Of a DNA stretch of 64,000 nucleotides, positions 1 through 7,700 are shown one piece after another. The notes under the pieces are model-generated. The model ran no database searches. It worked only from the letters and a program-made list of their open reading frames with translations, and had not been told where the DNA came from. A program made the translations under genes and the position numbers. This DNA is from Verrucomicrobiales bacterium (GTDB lineage: Bacteria > Verrucomicrobiota > Verrucomicrobiia > Verrucomicrobiales > V1-33), in the NCBI GenBank assembly GCA_028293125.1, contig JAQGPJ010000010.1, positions 1 to 64,000 on the forward strand, written 5' to 3'. The first letter of the stretch is position 1. Each line of letters starts with the position of its first letter.

Positions 1-121
1 ATATGACAAGTGCTTGCATTGGTCGAAATACCATGTATGCAGGTGTTGGACGTTCAGAAAAACCTGTCACATCCCTTTCAATGCCAGCTTTCGGCATCCC
101 CGTTCGGCTTGGAATTTGAAA
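1..121. other. edge sequence beyond the leucine-rich-repeat gene
   Basis: No gene is visible here. On the minus strand this is the sequence just past the stop codon of the leucine-rich-repeat gene. Translated past that stop it does not continue the FG-GAP repeat pattern, so the gene is not simply interrupted by one nonsense change. Confidence 0.4.
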
Positions 122-3100
122 CTAAGCGGGATTGACGCCGGGATTGCTGCTGGTTTCCCCCACAGCCCCGACGACGACGGTATCGCCGTCAATGGCGACC
201 GAGCCGCCGAAGATATCACCATTTTTGGAATTGGCGCCTGTCAGGCGTGCTTGGTGGCTCCAGCCTGTGTCGGATTTCACAAAGATATGGACAGCCCCTT
301 TGACAATGGTGTCCGGGAGATCCCTTTCATAAGGTGCGCCAACAACAACTGTATCTCCGGAAACCGCGATGCTTTTTCCGAAGGAGGCAGTCTGCCCGGT
401 TTGAGATGCTTTCAGATAGGCGCTCTGGGCCAGTTGCAGCGGTGTCAAAGCTGTTCCCCGGAGATTTAAATGGAAAGGCAGGCCACCCGCCAGATTGTTA
501 ACGACGTTGACCACGGCGTTTTCTGGGCCGGGACCCACAGGCCGGAAGGTCACAGTGAAAGTGGCGGGGGTCCATGGAGCCACCATACCGGACGGAGACA
601 CGGCGCTTACGGAGAAAGTCGGTGAGCCGCCCTCCTCAAGGGAAACCGCAAAGCTCTGCGGAGTACTTCCGGTGTTCAGAATGGAGAAAGAAATGGCAGG
701 GGCACCGGGAATCAACGCTTCGAAAGTCTGCGTGCTGTCATGGGGAAGCAGTGCGCCCCCTTTCAAGAGAATAAACAGAGGTTCGGATTCGGTAAGGAGA
801 ATGGAGGGAACCCCCTGCCAAAGCGGAAAAGTGAATCCGGTGCGGCCGGGCAGAACAACAATGGTCAATTCCTGAGAAGGTTTTGGAAACGCCTCCATGC
901 CCGCCGACGGGGCGTTGCCCTCGAATGTGATGCAGACCAAACTGGTGCAGGCGGAAAAGGTCCCGGCACCGATGGAGGTGACACTGGCGGGAATGGTGAT
1001 GCCGGCAAGGCTGCTGCATCCGTAAAACGCGTAGTCCTCCAAAATGGTGACCGTATTGGCGATGGAGATACTGGTGAGACTGGTGCAGCCACGGAAGACA
1101 CCAGGCCCGATGGACGTCAATCCGCCAAGGATTGAAATTCTGACCAAACCTGTGCAGTCGGCAAAGGTGTCGGTTCCAATGGAGGTGATGCTGCCGGGGA
1201 TAGTTAGGCTGGTCAGGCCGGTGCAGCCGTAGAAGGCACCGATGCCAATGGAGGTGACGCTGTCCGGTATGGAGATGCTGGTCAGGCTGGTGCAGCCCGA
1301 GAAGGCACTGTCCCCGATGGCGGTGACACCGGCGGGAAAAGTGATGCTGGTCAGACTGGCGCAGTTCGAGAAGGCGGATACACTGATGGCAGTGACACTG
1401 TTAGGAATGGAAATGATCAGTAGCCCGCATCCGCTGAAGGCGTGTGCCCCAACGGATGTCACACTCTCTGGAATTATGACACTGGCAAGATGGACGCAAT
1501 CACGGAATGCACTTTCCTCAATAGCGGTGACACTGCCAGGAATCGTAATACCGGTCAGTCCGGAGTTGTGGAAGGCGTAATACCCGATGGTGGTGACCGT
1601 GTCGGGAATGTTAATGATTGTCAGGTTGGTGCAGCCGTAAAAAATTCCAGCATCAAGGGATTTGATATTCCTGGGGAGCAAAATGCCGGTGAGGCTGGTG
1701 CAGCCGGAAAAAGTTCCGCCTCCCAAGGAAGTGATTTCCGCAGGAAGGGATATACCGCGCAGGCTGGAACAATTCAGAAAGGCGGTGTTACCAATGGAGG
1801 TGACGCTTTCCGGGATGGAGAGGGCAGTCAGTGACAGGCAGTTTTGAAAAGCACTGTTTCCAATGGACACAAGCCCCGGCGGAAAGATGATGTCCACGAG
1901 GCTTGAACAGTCGAAAAATGTGGCATCCTCTATAATAAGAACGCTATTGGGGATAGTAATCCGCGCCAGTTTGGCGCAGCCGGAAAAAACCTTTGTCCCG
2001 ATGGATTTAATATTTTGGGAAAGATTGGCACTGAGGAGGCTGGAGCAGCCTGAAAAGATTTCAATTCCAACCGCAGTGACTTTTTCAGGAATGGTGACAC
2101 CGGTGAGAGCGGTGCAGCCCCTGAAAGCGGAATCCCCGATGAAGATGACGCTGTCCGGTATGGCAATGCCAGCCAGGTCGGTGCATTCCAGAAAGGCATC
2201 CCTTCCAATCGAAGTGACGCCGTCAGGAATGGAGACCTCCGTCAGTTTGAAACATCGGCTGAAAGCGTTCGCTCCGATTGAGGTGAGATCCTTGGGGAGA
2301 TGGATGCCGGTCATGGCAACGCACAGGTCGAACGATCCTTCACCGATGGAGACGACACCAGAGGGAATGGAGACATCGCTCAGACTGGTGCACCACATAA
2401 AGGCGGAATCCCCGATTGAGGTGACGCCGGCAGGGATAGAAACCGCAGTTAGATTGGGGCAATACATGAAAACGCTTTTTCCAATGGAGGTGAGACCTGC
2501 CGGAAGGCTGACGCTAGTCATGCCGCATTTATAAAACGCTGAATCCCCAATGAAGGTGACCGTGTCGGGAATGGTGATGCTGCCAAGGCCGGCGCAATCG
2601 GAAAAAGCGCCGGCTCCAATGGAGATGACGCCGGCGGGGATGGAGACAGCCGTCAGATGGAGGCAGAAACTGAAGGCGTAATTTCCGATCGAAACCAGAC
2701 CGGAAGGAATATTTAGATTTGTTATTCCGCAGTAGGCGAAAGCGGAGTCGCCCATGAAGCTGAGGCTTGAGGGCAACTGGATGTCAGCTGTTCCGCAGCC
2801 TCGAAAAGCCGAGTCCCCAATGGAAGTGACACTGTCCGGAATATGGATTTCGGCTATGATTCCGCAGCCATCGAAAGCGGAGTCCCCTATGGAGGTGACG
2901 CTGTCAGGAAGCGTCACCTGGGTCAGGCTCATGCATAACTTGAACGTTGCTTTCTCAATGGATTTGACTTTACCCGGAATGCTGATGCTGGTCAGGTAGA
3001 TGCAGCCGGAGAAGGCTCCCTCCTCAATGGAGGTGACACTGGCGGGAATGTTGATGCCGGCCAAGCCCACACAGTGGCTGAAGGCTCCGGCTCCAATCGA

Positions 3101-3325
3101 GGTGACCGGCAATCCTCGGATGCTTTCGGGGATATCCAGATAAAAGGATTCTCCCGGACCGCTGGTGATGGTGACGGATTTCCCATCCGTTTTATAGTTG
3201 AAAACGCCATATTTCTCCGCCAGAGCGCAGGGGACGCAGAGAGTAAGGAAAACGAAAAATGCCGTTGCATTCCTGATACGGAAAAATCTTCGCAAAAACT
3301 CAATGGATGATAAAACGCGGCGCAT
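122..3325 (-). CDS. BspA-type leucine-rich-repeat surface protein with choice-of-anchor and truncated FG-GAP domains
   Basis: The protein has 1067 residues. The N-terminus is a signal peptide: a basic start, the hydrophobic stretch ATAFFVFLTLCVPCALA and cleavage before EKYG. From about residue 50 to 800 it is built of roughly thirty 23-residue repeats of the type SIPDSVTSIGDSAFSGCTSL, the LRR_5/BspA family of extracellular binding and adhesion proteins. An Ig-like choice-of-anchor module follows (about 850-970, TFTVTFRPVGPG). The C-terminus then has two FG-GAP beta-propeller strands (SFGKSIAVSGDTVVVGAP and FGGSVAIDGDTVVVGAV). In relatives these repeats run on with a GAAYVFVRSG-type segment; here the protein stops at SSNPGVNPA in mid-repeat. 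It is probably exported and perhaps cell-wall or matrix associated, and the propeller domain is probably truncated. The precise ligand cannot be told. Confidence 0.85.
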   Translation of the reverse strand: MRRVLSSIEFLRRFFRIRNATAFFVFLTLCVPCALAEKYGVFNYKTDGKSVTITSGPGESFYLDIPESIRGLPVTSIGAGAFSHCVGLAGINIPASVTSIEEGAFSGCIYLTSISIPGKVKSIEKATFKLCMSLTQVTLPDSVTSIGDSAFDGCGIIAEIHIPDSVTSIGDSAFRGCGTADIQLPSSLSFMGDSAFAYCGITNLNIPSGLVSIGNYAFSFCLHLTAVSIPAGVISIGAGAFSDCAGLGSITIPDTVTFIGDSAFYKCGMTSVSLPAGLTSIGKSVFMYCPNLTAVSIPAGVTSIGDSAFMWCTSLSDVSIPSGVVSIGEGSFDLCVAMTGIHLPKDLTSIGANAFSRCFKLTEVSIPDGVTSIGRDAFLECTDLAGIAIPDSVIFIGDSAFRGCTALTGVTIPEKVTAVGIEIFSGCSSLLSANLSQNIKSIGTKVFSGCAKLARITIPNSVLIIEDATFFDCSSLVDIIFPPGLVSIGNSAFQNCLSLTALSIPESVTSIGNTAFLNCSSLRGISLPAEITSLGGGTFSGCTSLTGILLPRNIKSLDAGIFYGCTNLTIINIPDTVTTIGYYAFHNSGLTGITIPGSVTAIEESAFRDCVHLASVIIPESVTSVGAHAFSGCGLLIISIPNSVTAISVSAFSNCASLTSITFPAGVTAIGDSAFSGCTSLTSISIPDSVTSIGIGAFYGCTGLTSLTIPGSITSIGTDTFADCTGLVRISILGGLTSIGPGVFRGCTSLTSISIANTVTILEDYAFYGCSSLAGITIPASVTSIGAGTFSACTSLVCITFEGNAPSAGMEAFPKPSQELTIVVLPGRTGFTFPLWQGVPSILLTESEPLFILLKGGALLPHDSTQTFEALIPGAPAISFSILNTGSTPQSFAVSLEEGGSPTFSVSAVSPSGMVAPWTPATFTVTFRPVGPGPENAVVNVVNNLAGGLPFHLNLRGTALTPLQLAQSAYLKASQTGQTASFGKSIAVSGDTVVVGAPYERDLPDTIVKGAVHIFVKSDTGWSHQARLTGANSKNGDIFGGSVAIDGDTVVVGAVGETSSNPGVNPA

Positions 3326-3562
3326 GAGGTGAAGGAATGATGACAGGGTGAAAAATCGGAGGACCGTTTCCGGATATTTAGCGAAAAAAGCTTACAGTAA
3401 ACGAGGGTGAGGATGGCGCGGACTTCCTGTTCAATCAAGTTCAAAAGGGCAGCATGGCATGGACGTTTGGAATGCCAAAAGTAGGCAGTGATCTAAACGC
3501 ATTTTCGCGTCCCTAGTCCGGCGTCCGGCGATGCTTCGCCAAGTTTCATTCGTCGGTCACGG

Positions 3563-3913
3563 ATGATTATTCAATTCATGAATGATATAGTGAAAAGCTA
3601 TGAAATTTACAATGGGTCTCATGATCTGGAGCACAAATACCGGGTGCGCGAACAAAGCCACGCCTTCCTGAAAATCGGCGGGAACTTCTACCGCGCTAAT
3701 GAGATCTGGAGAATCAGGGCCCGAAAGTGCCGCAGTGATCCCGATGAGGAAACGCTGATGACCCGCAACTTCGCCCTGCTCAAATATGAGCCGAAGAAAT
3801 TTCTGACCGTCAGTCCGGGACAAGAAAACCGTCACGCTTCGCGCTCTCTGAAAAACAAAAAGAACGGCCCTGCGGGTGCCACAGGGCAAACGCGGGGCCG
3901 TGATGGGCCGTGA
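3563..3913 (+). CDS. doubtful hypothetical protein
   Basis: An open frame of 116 codons starts at ATG. Codons from about 3628 to 3820 have the high third-position GC of real genes in this window, but the first 20 codons are AT-rich. The last 25 codons read through the antiporter-type terminator copy at 3851-3901. I recognise no family. The opposite strand is also open here (3557-3889), so this may be a gene fragment inside the graveyard that extends to 4.3 kb rather than a working gene. Confidence 0.2.
   Translation: MIIQFMNDIVKSYEIYNGSHDLEHKYRVREQSHAFLKIGGNFYRANEIWRIRARKCRSDPDEETLMTRNFALLKYEPKKFLTVSPGQENRHASRSLKNKKNGPAGATGQTRGRDGP
3851..3901 (-). terminator. Rho-independent terminator (copy of the antiporter terminator)
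   Basis: Read on the minus strand, the arm ACGGCCCCGCG pairs with CGCAGGGCCGT (11 bp with one wobble pair). It is followed by TTCTTTTTGTTTTTC. It ends the remnant at 3931-4020 and resembles the terminator at 9587-9632 in stem sequence, loop and U-tract. Confidence 0.75.
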
Positions 3914-3930
3914 CTCAGGCCGCCGGGGAC

Positions 3931-4020
3931 CTAACCAGCCGTCGAAGACTGTTGTTCAGGCTTCGTCTCCGGAGCGGGAACCGGGGTCAAAATCTGTTCC
4001 GTGGCCGGTGTGGGAGTGGC
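3931..4020 (-). pseudogene. 3'-end remnant of a duplicated CPA2 antiporter gene
   Basis: On the minus strand this encodes [17 protein letters not shown] then [12 protein letters not shown] and a stop. That is nearly the tail of the intact antiporter at 9663-11480, which ends TSTPATEQPLTLAPAP, EPKPENQSPAAG. DNA similarity continues past the stop into the terminator and breaks abruptly at about 4018, where metE homology on the other strand begins. Only about 30 codons of the antiporter remain, so this is a fossil of a duplicated or rearranged copy. Confidence 0.8.
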
Positions 4021-4313
4021 GCGGTGCGGGAGGAGGTGCTGGATCGGGAGTCCGCCGGCTGGGCCATCATTCAGATCGATGAGGCCGCCCTGCGCGAGGG
4101 CATGCCGCTGCGGGCGAAGGATCAGGACGCCTATCTGCAATGGGCCTTGGACGCCTTCCGCCTCTGCACCGCCGGGGTGGGCAAGAGACGCGGATCCACA
4201 CCCGCATGTGCTACAGCGAATTCAAGTGAATCCTGCCGGCCATTGCGCGGATGGATGCGGATGGGATCACCATCGGGACCACGCGCTCGGCCATGGCCCT
4301 GCAGCAGGAGCGT
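4021..4313 (+). pseudogene. metE: decayed fragment of metE (cobalamin-independent methionine synthase)
   Basis: The plus strand encodes [20 protein letters not shown], then [20 protein letters not shown] and [11 protein letters not shown]. This matches the C-terminal catalytic barrel of MetE (E. coli has IIQIDEPALREGLPLRR and DAYLQWGVEAFR). At about 4180 the frame shifts by one and continues as [14 protein letters not shown], the zinc-binding segment (IHTHMCYCEF in E. coli). Here the second His is Arg. A TGA stop at 4227-4229 interrupts the frame, which then resumes as [20 protein letters not shown]. One frameshift, one stop, one lost metal ligand and missing ends make it non-functional. It lies directly between the antiporter remnant and the operators of the BlaI gene. 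Confidence 0.88.
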
Positions 4314-4371
4314 TAAAAAAGTAACGGAAAATCTTGCATGCCGCCGGAGTATGCGTTAAAAAAGTAACGGA
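4310..4371 (+). promoter_or_regulatory. twin BlaI-type operator dyads
   Basis: The 19-mer GCGTTAAAAAAGTAACGGA occurs at 4310-4328 and again, identical, at 4353-4371. The centre-to-centre distance is 43 bp, about four helical turns. Each contains the inverted repeat CGTTA / TAACG around a 7-base A-rich spacer, a dyad of the size bound by BlaI/MecI winged-helix dimers. The second copy ends 15 bp before the start codon of the BlaI-family gene, so autorepression of the downstream pair is the natural reading. Confidence 0.7.
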
Positions 4372-4386
4372 TAGCCCGAAACCACC

Positions 4387-4770
4387 ATGCCCGACCCCAC
4401 CGAACTCAGCCGTCGCGAACGCCAGATTATGGACGCCGTCTTTTCCTTGGGAGAGGCGACCGTGAATCAGGTCGTTGAAACCATCCCCGATCCGCCCACG
4501 CCGATGGCGGTCCGCAGAATGATGCACATCCTGGAGGAGAAGGAGTATCTCAAACGTCGCGGCGCGGGCCGGGAAGTGGTGTATCTGCCACGGGAAGCCA
4601 AAGCACGGGCCGGACAGAGCGCACTGCAGCGCGTTCTGGAGACGTTCTTTGGGGGATCGCTGGAGGAGGCGCTGGCCTCGCATCTGGTGGCGCGCAGGGA
4701 CGCGATGACATCCGCCGAGCGCGATCGGCTGGTGTCCCTGATCCAAAAGGCCAGAAAGGAGGGCCGGTAG
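4387..4770 (+). CDS. BlaI/MecI/CopY-family transcriptional repressor
   Basis: The protein has 127 residues, the usual family size. The N-terminal winged helix is clear: LSRRERQIMDAVFSLGEATV, VNQVVETI, then the recognition region MAVRRMMHILEEKEYLKRR and the wing GREVVYLP. The C-terminal helices (QSALQRVLETFFGGSLEEAL) form the dimer interface. Family members repress their own operon until a partner M56 membrane peptidase triggers their cleavage. The partner gene follows after one base, and two identical dyads lie upstream. The signal is unknown; there is no beta-lactamase in the window, so it need not be antibiotic resistance. Confidence 0.92.
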   Translation: MPDPTELSRRERQIMDAVFSLGEATVNQVVETIPDPPTPMAVRRMMHILEEKEYLKRRGAGREVVYLPREAKARAGQSALQRVLETFFGGSLEEALASHLVARRDAMTSAERDRLVSLIQKARKEGR

Positions 4771-4771
4771 G

Positions 4772-7700
4772 ATGAGCCGGTATCTGATTTCCTTGGCGGC
4801 TTTCAGCGCCATGCTGCCGCTGATGGTCGATTCCGCGCTGAAGGGGACGGTGCTGCTGGCGGCGGCGGGTCTGGTGGCGTTGTTGTTTCACAAGGCCTCG
4901 GCGGCGGCGCGGCATCTGGTGTGGCTGGTCGCGGTGGTGGCGCTGCTGGTGGTTCCTCTGTTGTCCGTGGCCTTGCCGCAATGGCGGGTGCTCCCAGGCT
5001 GGGCGGCGGTGCCGGTGGCGCGGGATGTGGTGGCTGCCCCGCGACCGGCTGCGGAAATTCTTACTAATGCGGAAAACAGGGCCGATGGGATCAGTAGGAC
5101 TAATGGGCCTTATGCTTCCACTCAGGAGGAGCATTCCGGAAAGGCTGGCAGCCTTGCCGCCGCGGAGAGTGCGGCAAAGGCCGCGGGTATCGCCGGTCCG
5201 CTGGAGACGCGGGCCGTGTCCCCTTTGAAGTCAGGGGATCCGCCATGGCGGGCATGGCTTCCATTGGCGTGGCTTGCCGGTTTTTCACTCTTGGGAATCC
5301 GCCTGCTGGCCGCGCATTGGCTGGTGCGGCGGGCTGTCCGCGGATGCCGCCTGTTGGAAAAAAATTCAGTCTCCGATGAGCGGATTGCGAATGCCTTCGC
5401 GGCTGCCGGTGAGCGGATCGGGCTCCGCCGGCGGGTGACTCTGCTGGTGGATGGGAAGCGCACCATTCCCGTGGTGTGGGGTGTTATCCGGCCCTGCCTG
5501 CTGCTTCCCGCTGAAGCGCTGGATTGGGACAGCCGCCAGCTGCGTTCAGTGCTCCTGCACGAACTCGCGCACCTGAAACGCCGCGACCCTCTGGCGCAGT
5601 GGCTGACCCAGGCCGCCTGCGCGCTGCACTGGTGGAATCCGCTGGTCTGGCTGGCCGCCTGGCGGCTGCATGTGGAACGGGAACGCGCCTGCGACGACAT
5701 GGTGCTCGCCACCGGTGTGCGGCCCTCCGACTACGCCGGGCATCTCCTGCATGTGGCCTCACAGCTTTCTCCCGCCCGCTGGACCTCCGCCTGCGGTCTC
5801 GCCATGGCGCGGAAATCCTCATTGGAAGGCCGCCTCGCAGCCGTGCTCAGCGGAACGCGGAACCGCCGCGGGGTGACGCGGCTGCTCACCACAGCGGCGG
5901 TGCTGCTGGGTTGCGCGGTGGCCATTCCGCTTGCCATGCTCCAGGCGGCGCCGGCTCCTGAATCAAAATCCCGGGGAACGGAAAAGGGCCGGGCGCAGGA
6001 TGAACTTTTCGCGCCGCCCTCCGCCTCATCCCTGCCAAAGCACGAATACGCCCAGTCCCTTCTGCGGAAATGGCAGGCGCGGGCGCGGACGGATGGAAAA
6101 ATCCCCGGCGCGCTCATCGGCCATGTGGCGGAGCAGGTGGAGAATTTCATCAGGCAATATCCCGATGAGGCCGGCACCCCGAAACTCGCGGAGTTGCGCG
6201 GGCGGTTCGATGTGTCACGCGACTGGACACTGGCGGAGGCGGTGGCGCTGCTGGATGACGTGTGCGCCATTTCCACGGCTCCGGTGAGCTGGACCAATCT
6301 TCCGATGGAGTTCAATGACTATAACAGCGTGAAGCCGGGCAAGCCGCTGCCTGACACCTCCGCGGGCGCGGCCTGGGGGGTGCCCGGCGCGAACGGACTG
6401 CGGGCCGCGTGGGTGCTGGAGCCGATTTGCCCCGAAGTGCGGGCGGGCACGGTGCTGAAGGCGCGGGTGCTCTTTCACAATGCGGGCAGGGAGCCGGTCA
6501 TTTTCCGCACGGAGACATGGCACCAGTCCGACCCTCACGTGGCGCGCGACGCCAATGGCGCGGAGATCAAAGTGACGGGTACGTTTAACACCGGTCTCAC
6601 GCCGCTGGCGGTTTACCGGCTTTCGCCAGGGCAATATTGCGAGGTCGGCGGGCACGGCATCGCGGTCGGCGAGGGGAAATACTTGGATGAGTTCAGCACG
6701 GGCGGCGTGGGAGCGGTCATTGAGGCGAAGGCCGGCGATGAGGTCGCCCTGACGCACACGGTGGATGCCGCGGCGGGCATCAGCTTCTCCCGGCCTGACG
6801 ATCCGAAGGATCCTGAGGGTCTGTGGAGGCGGCAGGTCACTGATCGAGTCGCGGAGGAAGCCCCGCTGCCTGCGGCGAAGGCGGATCGGGAGCAGCTCAT
6901 CCGCCGCGTGATGCTGGATCTCACCGGTGTGGAGCCGGCGGTGGATGCGGTGGCCGCATTCACATCCGACGGTGATGCCGGTGCGCTGGACCGGCTGGTC
7001 GAACGCATCCTCACCGGGCCGCGGGTCGAGCCGTGGACAGGCAAGCTGCCGACGGGCGTGACGAAATTCCGCGTGGCCGCCGCCGATCCTGACGCTGCAA
7101 AGGCCCCGCGCACCGCGGTGGCTCCCGGACGCTATGTGCTCGGCGAAAATGCGCACCTGCAGGTGACGCGGATCACAACCGCTGACGGCGGGCAAACGAA
7201 CAAGGCGCGGATCCTCTTCCTCCCGTCCGGCCCAAAACCCTCCGAAACCGCGCAACCCACGCCCTATGACATCGACCTCCCCGATTCCGATGCCGCGTAT
7301 GCGTTCGTATGGGAACGGGACGCGAACAGCCTGTGGGTCACTGAAATCAGAGAAGACGGGCGCGGGCCGGGGAAGGTTACTCTCCGGGCGTTCGACTTTT
7401 CGAATCCGGCGGATGTGAAACTCACCCATGGGAGCGGCAGCGGGAACGGCGGTGAGTGGTCATGGGGAAAGGTGATGCCAGCGGCGTTTCAGCGGCCCGT
7501 GCTGGAGGCACTGGGGGAGAGAGGCAAACGGCTGCGTGATTTCCTCCCGTCGGAGCCTGCCAGGAGGATCGATCGCGCGAAGCTGGAAGGGGCTTGGGCC
7601 GGTGAGGCGGATGGCGTTAGGGTGGACTTGCAATTCCTATGGCTTTCCGAGCACCGGCAGGCGGGATGGACGGTGAGGCGGAACGGTTCCAATATCACTG

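Noticed and set aside
600-3110. Regular 69-bp repeats as a CRISPR array or satellite
   Set aside because: The periodicity is the 23-residue coding repeat of the leucine-rich-repeat protein in one continuous frame; the units are diverged and have no spacers.
4267-5134. Minus-strand frames opposite the BlaI gene and the M56 gene start
   Set aside because: They overlap genes with clear winged-helix and membrane peptidase features and have no motifs of their own.
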